Shown: positions 1 through 9,290 of the stretch, one piece after another | How the letters are laid out: each line of letters begins with the position of its first letter | Numbering within the stretch: position 1 is the first letter of the stretch | NCBI GenBank assembly: GCA_022446825.1 | Contig: JAKVBY010000004.1 | Location: 7,568 to 49,576, forward strand | DNA: 42,009 nt | Reading direction: 5' to 3' | Source: Pirellulaceae bacterium | GTDB lineage: Bacteria > Planctomycetota > Planctomycetia > Pirellulales > Pirellulaceae | The notes under the pieces: generated by a model | The model's database searches: none | What the model was told of the DNA's origin: nothing | What the model saw: only the letters and a program-made list of their open reading frames with translations | Program-made: the position numbers and the translations under genes

Positions 1-176
1 TCACAGGCGAGCACAAATAAACACACTCTCCTAATGGATGCAACCACCGTCACAAGTGTTGCGTGACCGTGGTTCAACTTCCTTAAAATGCCATTCACTG
101 CTGTGCTGGGTTTTGGAAACAAGCTGCGATCAAAAGCAACCGAGTAAAAAACATCTCTCCAAGGCACATAAAGACT

Positions 177-1508
177 ATGGATTCTGCCGACTTCATTCAC
201 CGTGATCGCAAGAACTTACTACATCCCCTCCATCATCCGTCACTGGTGGAGACGCCGCACGTCTGGGTACGTGGAGAAGGACCTTATCTTTTTGACGCGG
301 ATGGCAAACGCTTCCTGGATGGTGCCTCAGGGCTGTGGAACGTCGTTGCCGGTCATGGTCGCCAAGAGCTTATTCACGCCGCTAACCAACAGGCACAGGA
401 ACTTGCGTTTTGCTCTGGTTTTGCCGGCCACACCAACCCCCGCGCCATTGAACTAGCGGAGAGGCTCGGAGAAATTACCTATCCCTCCATCGAACAATTT
501 TTCTTTACCTCAGGAGGCGCCGAAGCAACCGAGTCAAGCATCAAAACAGCCCGTTATTATTGGAAGCTACAAGGAAAACCTCAAAAAAATAAAACGATTT
601 CATTGACCTGGGGTTATCACGGCCTCACGCTGGCAGCCATGAGCGCTACGGGTATGGAAAGTTATTGGACAGCCTTCGAGCCACGCGTTCCCGGCTTCGT
701 GCAGATTCCTTCGCATTACCCTTACCGCTACGAAACACCCGCAGGTGAAGACCCTGGAACTGCAGCCGCGAATGAGTTAGAGCGGGCAATTCTCCAGGAG
801 GGGCCGGACACTGTAGCCATGTTTCTGGCGGAACCGGTCACTGGAGCTGGGGGAATCATCGTCCCGCCTGACACCTATTTCCCACGCATCCGTGAAATCT
901 GCAATCAGTATGATGTCCTCTTCGTCGCCGATGAGATCATTACTGGTTTTGGACGGACAGGCCAAATGTTTGGACTGCAGCATTGGGGCGTGGAACCGGA
1001 TATCCTTCAATTCGCCAAAGCCATTACTTCGGGATACTTTCCTCTAGGCGGAATTGGAATCAACCAACGGATTTCGGAAACCATTCGCAACGCAGACTCT
1101 CCTTACCAGCACGCTTACACCTACAACGGCCATCCCATCGGCTGTGCCGTCGCCTTAGCCAATCTAGACCTGATTGAAAAAGAAGGGTTTGTGCAGCAAG
1201 CGAAACAGAAAGGCCAGTATTTGCTCTCGGCGCTCCAAGCAGCTTTTGAAGATCATCCACACGTCGGTGATATCCGAGGGAAAGGGCTCATGTGTGGCGT
1301 TGAATTCGTCCTCCGTCGTGACACCAAGCAGGTATTTCCTCCATCTGATAAAATTGGCTTAAGAATCCACTCAGAGACACAAAAACGTGGTCTCGTGACG
1401 CGAGTTCGTGGCGACGTTTTCTGTCTGGCACCTCCCATCATTACAGAAACGAAGGACCTGGACTGGGCTGTGGCGGTTTTAGTGGAATCCGTCCGGCAGG
1501 TCCTGTAA
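177..1508 (+). CDS. Class III (omega-type) PLP-dependent aminotransferase
   Basis: A 443-aa cytoplasmic fold-type I PLP enzyme. Members move an amino group from a terminal amine (beta-alanine, GABA, taurine or diamine type) to a keto acid such as pyruvate. Seen: the class III signature ADEIITGFGRTG with the pyridine-nitrogen Asp at residue 252, the Schiff-base Lys281 in FAKAITSGYFPLG, the phosphate-binding TSGGAEATE loop near 111-119 and a WGYHG element near 145-149. The length is normal for the family and the frame is intact. The ATG at 177 has only a weak AAGG about 12 nt upstream. The permease gene begins 11 nt after the stop, so the two very likely form an operon in which the permease imports the amine that this enzyme deaminates. 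The substrate cannot be read from sequence. BioA or ArgD are less likely because no biotin or arginine genes flank it. Confidence 0.9.
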   Translation: MDSADFIHRDRKNLLHPLHHPSLVETPHVWVRGEGPYLFDADGKRFLDGASGLWNVVAGHGRQELIHAANQQAQELAFCSGFAGHTNPRAIELAERLGEITYPSIEQFFFTSGGAEATESSIKTARYYWKLQGKPQKNKTISLTWGYHGLTLAAMSATGMESYWTAFEPRVPGFVQIPSHYPYRYETPAGEDPGTAAANELERAILQEGPDTVAMFLAEPVTGAGGIIVPPDTYFPRIREICNQYDVLFVADEIITGFGRTGQMFGLQHWGVEPDILQFAKAITSGYFPLGGIGINQRISETIRNADSPYQHAYTYNGHPIGCAVALANLDLIEKEGFVQQAKQKGQYLLSALQAAFEDHPHVGDIRGKGLMCGVEFVLRRDTKQVFPPSDKIGLRIHSETQKRGLVTRVRGDVFCLAPPIITETKDLDWAVAVLVESVRQVL

Positions 1509-1519
1509 ACCATTGATTC

Positions 1520-3001
1520 ATGTCACACGCTAAGCAACTCGATCGCCCCAAGCTGAAACAAGCCGTCACCGGATTTGGCTTCTTTGCACTTGCTTTCGGA
1601 TCCATGATTGGTGTCGGCTGGATCACTACGCTGGACCAGTGGTTTCTGGCTGCAGGCCCGGGTGGCGCCATCCTGGCATTCCTGGCGGGCGGCGGTTTGA
1701 TGCTTTTAATTGGGCTATGTTACGCCGAATTAACACCGATGCTCCCCGTAACGGGTGGCGAGGTGGCTTATGCCTACAAAGCTTTCGGTACGAGCAAAGC
1801 GTTTTTGGTGGGTTGGTTTCTCACCTTTGGTTATCTCTCGGTATCCGCTTTTGAGGCCGTTTCAATTGGGATGGTACTGAGCTATTTGTTTCCTTTATTA
1901 AACACACTGCCTCTTTATGAGGTTTATGGTTCAACCGTTTATCTGCCTCATCTCGCTTGCGCGTTTTTATTTACCGGCCTCATCAGTTGGATTAATTACC
2001 GTGGTGTCCAACTTGCAATGAATGTCCAAATCATTCTAACCTTTCTGCTTGTCGCTTGTACTGTGCTATTTGTCGGTGCCGGCATCTCGCAAGGGAGCCT
2101 CGACAACCTGCAGCCACTCTTCTCCGGCGCGACGCCTTCCGATTCCTGGAAGGGTATACTTACTGTGTTTGTCATGGCACCATTTTGGTTTGTAGGGTTC
2201 GACACCATCCCTCAGGCTGCCGAGGAACGCGTTTCTGGACAAAGTGTCGCTCGCTTGGGGCTCTATATTGTTTTGGCCCTGCTGGGTTCCACCGCTTTTT
2301 ATGTGGTCATCATGCTGGGTGCGGGAATGGTCGCACCGTGGCAAGAAACTGTCGAGCACGACTTACCGACAGCGGCAGCATTTGAATCTGCGTTAACGTC
2401 CTCAATCACGGTCAAGCTCGTCTTAACGGCAGGTGTGATCGGCCTGTTAACCAGTTGGAACGGATTCTTTCTGGCAGGAACGCGCGTGCTTTTTGCGCTC
2501 GGGCGCGGACGAATTATGGACCGCCGTTTTGGTGAAATGCATCGCCGTTACGGAACTCCCCATCGAGCGATTATTTTGAGTGGGCTGGTCACGGCATTTG
2601 CTGCTTGCCTGGGACGAGGCGCATTAATCGCCTTCGTCGATGTAGGGGCATTTTGTATCGCCGTGGCTTTCCTCGGAGTTTCTTTATCGTTACTGCAACT
2701 TCGACGAACCCACCCCGAACTTCCCCGTCCCTACCGGCTTCCCTTGGCCCCGCTGCTCGCAGGCTTGGCTGGCGTTGGAGCATGCTTCATTTTGACAGCG
2801 ATGGTCATTCCGGGTAGTCCTGTCGTTCTGGTTTGGCCCATCGAATGGCTGATTCTCATTCCACTTTGCAGTGCTGGTCTATTGGTTTGGTTTCTGGGAA
2901 AACGTCAGCGAGCCGAAATTACAGAAATCGAACGCACGCACTTGATCCTCGAAACTCAAAATTCTGACGAGTCGCGGTCGGTCAGGAAAGTTATAAGTTA
3001 G
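1520..3001 (+). CDS. APC-superfamily amino acid/amine permease
   Basis: A 493-aa inner-membrane transporter of the amino acid-polyamine-organocation superfamily. It has about twelve hydrophobic segments. The first carries the broken-helix glycine motif GSMIGVGW (residues 27-34), the unwound substrate-binding part of TM1 in LeuT-fold carriers. A short hydrophilic C-terminal tail follows the last helix. It starts 11 nt after the upstream aminotransferase stop, with no room for a promoter, so co-transcription and a shared substrate (an amino acid, omega-amino acid or polyamine) are inferred. The frame is intact and the length normal. Transport by proton or cation symport is the family norm. The exact ligand is unknown. 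Confidence 0.88.
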   Translation: MSHAKQLDRPKLKQAVTGFGFFALAFGSMIGVGWITTLDQWFLAAGPGGAILAFLAGGGLMLLIGLCYAELTPMLPVTGGEVAYAYKAFGTSKAFLVGWFLTFGYLSVSAFEAVSIGMVLSYLFPLLNTLPLYEVYGSTVYLPHLACAFLFTGLISWINYRGVQLAMNVQIILTFLLVACTVLFVGAGISQGSLDNLQPLFSGATPSDSWKGILTVFVMAPFWFVGFDTIPQAAEERVSGQSVARLGLYIVLALLGSTAFYVVIMLGAGMVAPWQETVEHDLPTAAAFESALTSSITVKLVLTAGVIGLLTSWNGFFLAGTRVLFALGRGRIMDRRFGEMHRRYGTPHRAIILSGLVTAFAACLGRGALIAFVDVGAFCIAVAFLGVSLSLLQLRRTHPELPRPYRLPLAPLLAGLAGVGACFILTAMVIPGSPVVLVWPIEWLILIPLCSAGLLVWFLGKRQRAEITEIERTHLILETQNSDESRSVRKVIS

Positions 3002-3613
3002 GCTCATTATCACACGCCAAGTTCCACCGCCTTCCCTGTGGGAAATAAAACTCGTGACATGTTCGTGCTGCTGACGACTCATCGTTTGTCTGCACCTGCA
3101 GTGTAGTCATGTCGCGGCAGTCGTTTCTGGAGCCGTCGTCACAACGAACACGCACCTCATCCGTGCCTCCAAAGCTCAGAACACCTCACCGGAAAACACC
3201 GTACCATCTTCACCCGGACCTGCCGACGAACCGCCCTCTTCCAAGCTACCGTCACATCCAAATCGTGGCGACGGCAGACACTAGCGAGCCTACGCAGCAT
3301 TATGTCAGACTGAGTCAATTCAGACTTTTCTCAATAAAGTCGAAAATATCACCACCTGGATCGCTACCATAGAAGCCTAGTTCCACAGGCCCTTCCCAAA
3401 ACATAAACAACAAAAAATGTTTCCTCTAAGGGAAAGCATGGTACGATTTCGGACTCAGGCTCCACGGTTCACTAATGGGTTTCTCGTATGCCTCAGAAAA
3501 AAACATTCAAACAACGCTTATTCCAACCAGCGTGCCTGACTGCCCCACACAGCCGAGTCAACGCAGTGCTGGCCTATATTGTTTCCACTCCCTATTTACA
3601 GCCAACTCTAACC
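3002..3613. other. Spacer without a recognisable gene
   Basis: About 610 bp between the permease stop and the preferred start of the SGNH-PHP gene. Short open frames exist on both strands (for example a Pro/Ser-rich 87-codon frame at 3109-3372), but none resembles a known family or has a convincing ribosome site. No strong hairpin plus T-tract is visible. The promoter of the downstream gene should lie in the right half. Confidence 0.5.
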
Positions 3614-5962
3614 ATGCATTCACCTCAATTAGAACGCTTACTCCCGCAGCTAGTTCTTAATGCCTGTTTCCTTTTTGTGGGTTTTCTCAGCGCTGCAGAA
3701 AGCCCTGTCGACCTAACGCTGGGGAAACTCGAATCACAAACCCGCTGGTTTCAAGCAACAACCATCGGACTAGAAGGAAAAGCCTGGAAGGAAACGGCTT
3801 CACCTTATCAACGTTTACCAGATAAAGCGGAGGGGGTTGTCCGGCCACCCGTCTGGAGCCTCAGCAAACACTCGGCAGGAATCGCTGTCCGCTTCAACAC
3901 CAACAGCCCAACTCTCTCCGTTCGCTGGAGCTTAACCTCTGCACGCTTGGCAATGCCTCATATGGCGGCAACCGGTGTCAGTGGGGTCGATCTCTACGTA
4001 AAAACCATTACTGGATGGCGTTGGCTAAAAGCTGCTCAGCCTACAGCCCAGGAAAACACCGTTTTATTGGCCTCCAAATTGCCACCAGGAAAACGCGAGT
4101 TCTTGCTTTACTTTCCACTCTACAATGGCGTGACAAGTCTCGAACTGGGAATCAGCAAAAATGCGCAATTGTGGAGTCAACGTTATCAAGAAGATGCCGC
4201 CAAGCCACTCGTATTTTGGGGCACATCGATCACCCAAGGAGCCTGTGCTTCCCGTCCAGGCATGGTGCACACCGCAATCCTCGGCCGACGCTTGGACCGT
4301 CCTGTGATTAATTTAGGTTTCTCTGGCAATGGCAAAATGGAAGCTGAAATGGCCCGTCTTCTGGCCGAGATCGATGCCGCCGTTTACATCATCGACTGTA
4401 GCCCGAATCTAAACGCCCAACAGATCAGCACACGGACCGTACCGCTGGTCACCATTCTCCGAGAAAAACGTCCTACCACACCCATCCTACTGGTTGAAGA
4501 TCGTCATTATGCAGACAGCTTTCTTGTCGCCACACGTAAAAGACGTAATGCCGAAAATCAACAGGCGCTCCACATCGCTTTTCAGGAACTGCGCAAAGTC
4601 GGATTTGATCAATTGTTTTACCTGAAAGGTAATCGCCTTCTGGGCCGAGATGGTGAGGACACGGTGGACGGTTCTCATCCTACCGATTTGGGATTCTCCA
4701 GGCAGGCTGATGCTTTTGAAGCAGCTCTTTTGCCAATCCTTGGCAACTCCAAGTCCCTGCAGTGGTATAAGGGCAATCTTCACACACATTCGCTCTGGAG
4801 TGATGGAAACGACTTCCCAGAGATGATTGCCGATTGGTATCGACGCCACGGTTACCATTTCCTTGCCCTCTCCGATCACAACATTCTCAGCGCAGGCGTA
4901 AAATGGATGAATATCGAAGCCATTGAGGCTCGCAATGGCATTCATGCCTTAGAAAAGTACCTCGCCCGCTTCGGAAGTTCTTGGGTGGAAACTCGCGGAA
5001 ATCGTGAGATGAGAACTCTAGAAGTTCGTCTTAAACCACTTGCCGAAGTTCGACCGTTGGTAGAAAAACGTGGCGAATTCCTCATGATTCCCTCAGAGGA
5101 AATTACCGACAATGGGGCTCACATCAATGCCACAAACATTAAAAACCTCATCGAACCTCAGGGTGGCACAAACGTCAGAGAGACCATTCAGAATAATCTG
5201 CGTGCGGTCAAAGCTCAGGCAGAGGAATTAGGACAAATCATTATTCCCCATCTGAATCATCCCAACCTCGGCAATCAAGGCATTTCAGCAGAAGATCTGG
5301 CCGCACTTGTGCAAGACGAGTTCTTCGAGGTTCACAACGGTGTGGAAGGAGATGGAGACCTTGGTAGCGCCACACGTCATCGACTTGAGACACTCTGGGA
5401 TATTACCAGTACCCTGCGTATCAGCCAGTTTCAGGCGCCGCCGCTCTATGCCCTAGCTGTCGACGACAGTCACGATTATCACGGCGGCACCAACGCTTCT
5501 TCTGGACGTGGCTGGATTATGCTGCGGGCTCGCCAGTTAACTCCCGAATCTATCGTTAAAGCGATGAAAAAAGGCGATTTCTACGCCTCATCCGGTGTCG
5601 AATTACTCTCCCTAGAATACCAAGAGAAGACGGGCCAACTCGCGATCGAAATCAAGCCTGATGGCGAGGCTCAGTTTACCACCGAATTCATCGGTACCCC
5701 CATCGATTTTGATCAAGAGTCGCAGCCTCGCATCGACCCGCAAACTCAGCAACCGGTAATCGGAACTCGCGACTATTCTGCAGATGTCGGCCAGGTCTTC
5801 GCAACTGCCAAAGGCCTGAAGGTTAGCTATCAATTAACCGGTGAAGAACTTTACGTCCGCGCAACCATTACAAGTGACCAAGCACCCCGTAACCCAACAA
5901 CCGAAAGCCCTTTTCAACAAGCCTGGACCCAACCTGTCGGCTGGCAGATTCATCTAAAATAA
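3614..5962 (+). CDS. Secreted SGNH hydrolase fused to a CehA/McbA-type PHP metallohydrolase
   Basis: A 782-aa two-enzyme fusion. I place the start at the ATG at 3614, because it is followed directly by a signal peptide (hydrophobic LVLNACFLFVGFLSAAES); an in-frame ATG at 3488 would bury it. After the signal come a GxDLY-type beta domain (GVDLYV near residue 125) and a Lipase_GDSL_3-type SGNH domain. The SGNH domain has nucleophile Ser205 in GTSITQG, the GFSGNGKME oxyanion block and the Asp352/His355 pair in VDGSHPTD. From about residue 385 a PHP-like domain begins, with metal ligands HTH (390-392), SDHN (420-423), PHLNHP, EVHNG and DDSHDYHG. The first half should remove acyl groups from glycans or polar esters. 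The PHP half of this family acts on phosphoesters or carbamates. It stands alone and plus-oriented. The substrate is unknown, but export points to scavenging. Confidence 0.85.
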   Translation: MHSPQLERLLPQLVLNACFLFVGFLSAAESPVDLTLGKLESQTRWFQATTIGLEGKAWKETASPYQRLPDKAEGVVRPPVWSLSKHSAGIAVRFNTNSPTLSVRWSLTSARLAMPHMAATGVSGVDLYVKTITGWRWLKAAQPTAQENTVLLASKLPPGKREFLLYFPLYNGVTSLELGISKNAQLWSQRYQEDAAKPLVFWGTSITQGACASRPGMVHTAILGRRLDRPVINLGFSGNGKMEAEMARLLAEIDAAVYIIDCSPNLNAQQISTRTVPLVTILREKRPTTPILLVEDRHYADSFLVATRKRRNAENQQALHIAFQELRKVGFDQLFYLKGNRLLGRDGEDTVDGSHPTDLGFSRQADAFEAALLPILGNSKSLQWYKGNLHTHSLWSDGNDFPEMIADWYRRHGYHFLALSDHNILSAGVKWMNIEAIEARNGIHALEKYLARFGSSWVETRGNREMRTLEVRLKPLAEVRPLVEKRGEFLMIPSEEITDNGAHINATNIKNLIEPQGGTNVRETIQNNLRAVKAQAEELGQIIIPHLNHPNLGNQGISAEDLAALVQDEFFEVHNGVEGDGDLGSATRHRLETLWDITSTLRISQFQAPPLYALAVDDSHDYHGGTNASSGRGWIMLRARQLTPESIVKAMKKGDFYASSGVELLSLEYQEKTGQLAIEIKPDGEAQFTTEFIGTPIDFDQESQPRIDPQTQQPVIGTRDYSADVGQVFATAKGLKVSYQLTGEELYVRATITSDQAPRNPTTESPFQQAWTQPVGWQIHLK

Positions 5963-6169
5963 ATTCTCGCGCTCAACTGAAAGACTTAAAGAGAAGATCG
6001 CTCGAAGACAAACCAATAGTCTTACTTTACGCGTGCGTAAGACAAAGCATGCGGTCACACAAAGACGCCGATGTCATCGCAACAATCGGTTCGAAGGAGC
6101 AAGAGGGTGTCTGGCAAGCTGGCCGCCACACCCTTGCCAGCCAACGCTTACACACGGTCTGAGAAACAG

Positions 6170-7051
6170 ATGGATTTCACGAAATATAAATTCCCGCTGC
6201 TTTTCCTGCTCGTCACGGTCACCTTCGTACTCATCAATCAATCGCGCCGTGCAGATCCTGTGGCGAGTAAAGAGCCACGGCAGAAGACTTCGCTGTCGTC
6301 TGAAAATTCCTTCCAGCAGGTTGCTCGTTTCTCATCCATAAAAATCGGCGAACTCTCTGGCATTGCCCACCACCCCCATCGTCAGTCACTTTTCCTTGTT
6401 AATGACGAGGGCATCATTTACGAGATGAGTATGGATGGTGAGTTACTCGACTTCAGCAATTTGCAATATTCTGATCTCGAAGGGATTACCGTCAATCCGC
6501 AGAACAACCTTCTCTACGCCGTCGTCGAAGGGGATGATGACATCCTGGAGATCGACCCGACGGACTTTCGCCTAACACGACACTTCAAAATTGATCGCGA
6601 CTATGAAGGTCAGCAGCTCTTAAAGAAGGGAGGATCGGGATTAGAAGGGATTGCGTTCGTACCGAATGCAGCGCATCCCGAAGGTGGTACTTTTTGGATC
6701 AGCAACCAATCATTTACTTTGAAACCGGGTGAGGAACCATCGATTCTTTGTGAAATCGTTCTTCCTCTGGTTACTTCTCAGCAAAGGAAAGACAAAGGAA
6801 AAATCCGGCGTTATGTTGCGCTTCCCATTGTCGACGCATCCGGACTTGCCTACGACGCCAAGCGTCACTTACTTCTAGTCCTGAGTGACACCCCCAACTA
6901 CCTACTGGAAATGAGCTTTGAAGGACAAGCAAGACGCCTTCATCCAATATCAGGTGACGAACAAGAAGGCGTCGTCTTAGATGATTTGGGGTTTCTTTAC
7001 GTGACTCAAGAAAATGGCCTGACCATCAAATTCCAAGACCATCGGCCGTGA
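6170..7051 (+). CDS. YjiK/SdiA-regulated-like beta-propeller protein
   Basis: A protein of about 293 aa with one N-terminal membrane or signal segment (FPLLFLLVTVTFVLI) and a periplasmic body that looks like the SdiA-regulated/YjiK family. The body has repeated blades beginning ELSGIAHHP, DLEGITVNP, GLEGIAFVP and DEQEGVVLDD, the typical LSGI/LEGI pattern of these six-bladed propellers. The start at 6170 sits just before the hydrophobic segment. An in-frame ATG at 6071 would add 33 mostly polar residues, and I cannot exclude it. No catalytic residues are recognisable; the family may bind calcium or ligands. It follows the SGNH-PHP gene on the same strand after about 200 bp and is probably a separate unit. 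No function is proposed beyond an exported propeller. Confidence 0.75.
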   Translation: MDFTKYKFPLLFLLVTVTFVLINQSRRADPVASKEPRQKTSLSSENSFQQVARFSSIKIGELSGIAHHPHRQSLFLVNDEGIIYEMSMDGELLDFSNLQYSDLEGITVNPQNNLLYAVVEGDDDILEIDPTDFRLTRHFKIDRDYEGQQLLKKGGSGLEGIAFVPNAAHPEGGTFWISNQSFTLKPGEEPSILCEIVLPLVTSQQRKDKGKIRRYVALPIVDASGLAYDAKRHLLLVLSDTPNYLLEMSFEGQARRLHPISGDEQEGVVLDDLGFLYVTQENGLTIKFQDHRP

Positions 7052-7827
7052 TGTCTCAGGGTAACGTCCGAATCGTGACACGCGCCCTCCTTTTTCTATT
7101 TCACTCTCCTGGAAACCGTTTTCCACCCCAAGAGGGATTACAAATCAATCACTGGTTCGGACAGATCTTTTCTAGCGCCTCGTCTACAGTGAGAACTACT
7201 TTCTGCCATCTTCCACGGAAGGACCCTAACTGACTTCATACATTCGTTAGACCACCAAAATATAGAAAGTTCGCTTTCGCTTCATGATCTATCACTCGCG
7301 ACCACCGACGAACAAAACTATTGCGGCCCCGCACGATTCGTCGGTTACCGATCATCCATTTTGCGCCATGGTCACGATTGCGCAATGACACCGCTCGTAA
7401 TCATCTGAATACGCCAAGCAATCTGCTTGAGATCTAAGCGACGACTGCAAAAAATCGAACGGTGAAATCCCAAGAGTTTCTTTCGGGCTCATTGAAAAGT
7501 GTCGTCTGTCAGCTTTTGTTGATAACGACAACTCTCCAGGCCAAACGTTTTCTCGGTTGTTCAACTGTGCGTTTTTGACTTCGTCAGCTGATGTAGAACG
7601 GTCAGATTCATCATGTGGCAACTCGAATCCTGAGCCCGATCTATAAGAAAGACAGCACCGACAGAAATCTTTAGCGGAACGCCTCAAGAACGTAATCAAG
7701 TCATCCGCGAATGAATCCTCTTGGCCTCCGCGCCGACACCCCGTTCCATTACAATCGCCAACCATCGTCTGTAAACTAAAAATATCTGCCGAATTACAAC
7801 CGGTCGAGTCTTGAAACGAGTTCGAGT
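7052..7827. other. Long spacer without a confident gene
   Basis: About 775 bp. A 173-codon minus-strand open frame (7352-7873) runs through it and overlaps the start of the next gene. It is rich in Cys and Ser, resembles no family I know and has no good start site, so I do not annotate it. No tRNA, repeat or clear terminator is visible. The promoter for the PQQ-like lipoprotein gene should be at the right end. Confidence 0.45.
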
Positions 7828-9255
7828 ATGTTGCGTCGCCAAACGATTCGCAAAAACAGACCGAGATACACACCTCGTGGTCTCACGTTAGCCATCCTCA
7901 CGGTCATTGTTGTTGCAGCTAGCTGCGACCGGCCGGTGTCCCCCAAAAAAATGAGCGCCGGCGAGAACGTTGTTGAGTTACACGACTCGCCCGTTGAAAA
8001 ACTTACGCCGAACACGCCCGTTCCACCGTCGCAATCAACTGAAACGATTTCAGCCCAACCGGTAGCCCAGTCGTTTTCCTGGCCGAATTGGCTAGGCCCA
8101 AATCACGACGGGATTACACATGAAAAGTCCTGGCATTCAGCATGGCAAGCACCCGGTCCACCCGTTTTATGGAGAGCACAAGTCGGTACCGGATTTAGTT
8201 CATTTTCCTCTGCGGACCAACGCCTGTTTACAATGGGAAACATCGGCGAAGGAGGGGGCACTGAAGCTGTGTTTTGCCTCTCACCAGAAAGCGGGAACGA
8301 AATTTGGCGCCATGCTTATCCAGGTCAGCTGCTGCCCAACTTGCACGAAGGCGGACCTGCGGCAACTCCAACCATCGACGGTAACTTTGTTTATACACTT
8401 GGAAAAGAAGGACAGCTTTTCTGTCTCGAAGCAGCCACGGGAAAGGTTCTCTGGAAAACATCTCTTCTAAAAGAACTCGACGTTTCGGTACCTGAATGGG
8501 GCTTCTCTTGTTCACCCCGCATTTATCAGGAAAAGCTGATTGTCGAAGGAGGGCGAATTGCCTGCTTTGACAAACACACGGGGGAAAAAATTTGGCAAAC
8601 ACCACCGGCAGCGGCAGGCTATGGTTCGCCGGCCGTTTTTGAGTACCAGGGAACTGAATTAATTGCCGTCCTGACCAACGAAGGTCTCACCGTGGTTCGG
8701 TTAGACAATGGGCAACGGGTTGCATTCGAAGCATGGGAAACGTCATTCCAAACCAATTCATCAACACCCATCGTCACCAACAACCAGATTTTCATCTCTA
8801 CCGGCTACAACAAAGGCTGCGGACTTTTCCAACTGCAGGACGATCGTTTCGAGCTCGTTTATGAGAATCGCGACATGGCGAATCACTTTAATAACTCGAT
8901 ACTCTGGGAAGGGCACCTTTATGGCATTCATGGCAACTCCCATCAGCCGCGACTATGCACACTTGTCTGCATGCATTGGGCGACTGGCGAAGTCAAGTGG
9001 GAACAATCCGGCTTTGGCTGCGGAGCGGTTTTACTTGCCGGTGACAAATTAGTCGTCCTTTCCCAAGACGGTACTCTGTTTGTTGTAGAAGCCACCGCGG
9101 ACGCCTACCGTGAAATCTCGCAAATGCCCGTCTTTGATACGTCACTGAAAGACGTCAAGTGCTGGACCGTTCCGATCCTCGTCAACGGTCGTCTTTACTG
9201 CCGCAATGCCGAGGGCGACGTGGTTTGCATCGACGTGCGCGATTCAAAATCGTAA
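7828..9255 (+). CDS. PQQ-like beta-propeller repeat lipoprotein
   Basis: A 475-aa exported protein. The N-terminus is basic, then hydrophobic (LAILTVIVVAASC), with a possible lipobox ending at Cys33. The -3 residue is Ala rather than Leu, so the lipobox is imperfect. The mature part shows repeated PQQ-like blades: NWLGPNHDG at the front (typical of planctomycete PQQ-like proteins), then LSPESGNEIW, LEAATGKVLWK, FDKHTGEKIWQ, MHWATGEVKWE and VVCIDVRDS near the end. This is the eight-blade propeller fold used by BamB-like and quinoprotein-like proteins. I see no cofactor-binding set of a true quinoprotein dehydrogenase, so a scaffold or binding role is more likely than catalysis. It converges on the DUF3467 gene, with a gap of only 35 bp. 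Confidence 0.85.
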   Translation: MLRRQTIRKNRPRYTPRGLTLAILTVIVVAASCDRPVSPKKMSAGENVVELHDSPVEKLTPNTPVPPSQSTETISAQPVAQSFSWPNWLGPNHDGITHEKSWHSAWQAPGPPVLWRAQVGTGFSSFSSADQRLFTMGNIGEGGGTEAVFCLSPESGNEIWRHAYPGQLLPNLHEGGPAATPTIDGNFVYTLGKEGQLFCLEAATGKVLWKTSLLKELDVSVPEWGFSCSPRIYQEKLIVEGGRIACFDKHTGEKIWQTPPAAAGYGSPAVFEYQGTELIAVLTNEGLTVVRLDNGQRVAFEAWETSFQTNSSTPIVTNNQIFISTGYNKGCGLFQLQDDRFELVYENRDMANHFNNSILWEGHLYGIHGNSHQPRLCTLVCMHWATGEVKWEQSGFGCGAVLLAGDKLVVLSQDGTLFVVEATADAYREISQMPVFDTSLKDVKCWTVPILVNGRLYCRNAEGDVVCIDVRDSKS

Positions 9256-9290
9256 TACCAAACCGCGAAAACCGTCCGTCGCTGGCAGGT

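Noticed and set aside
3109-3372. 87-codon plus-strand open frame after the permease
   Set aside because: Pro/Ser/Thr-rich, no family resemblance and no start signal.
4487-4945. 152-codon antisense frame inside the SGNH-PHP gene
   Set aside because: Shadow of a strongly supported coding frame; no independent homology signal.
7352-7873. 173-codon minus-strand open frame in the spacer before the PQQ-like gene
   Set aside because: No recognisable domain, Cys/Ser-rich mixed composition, overlaps the 5' end of a clear gene on the other strand and has no convincing ribosome site.
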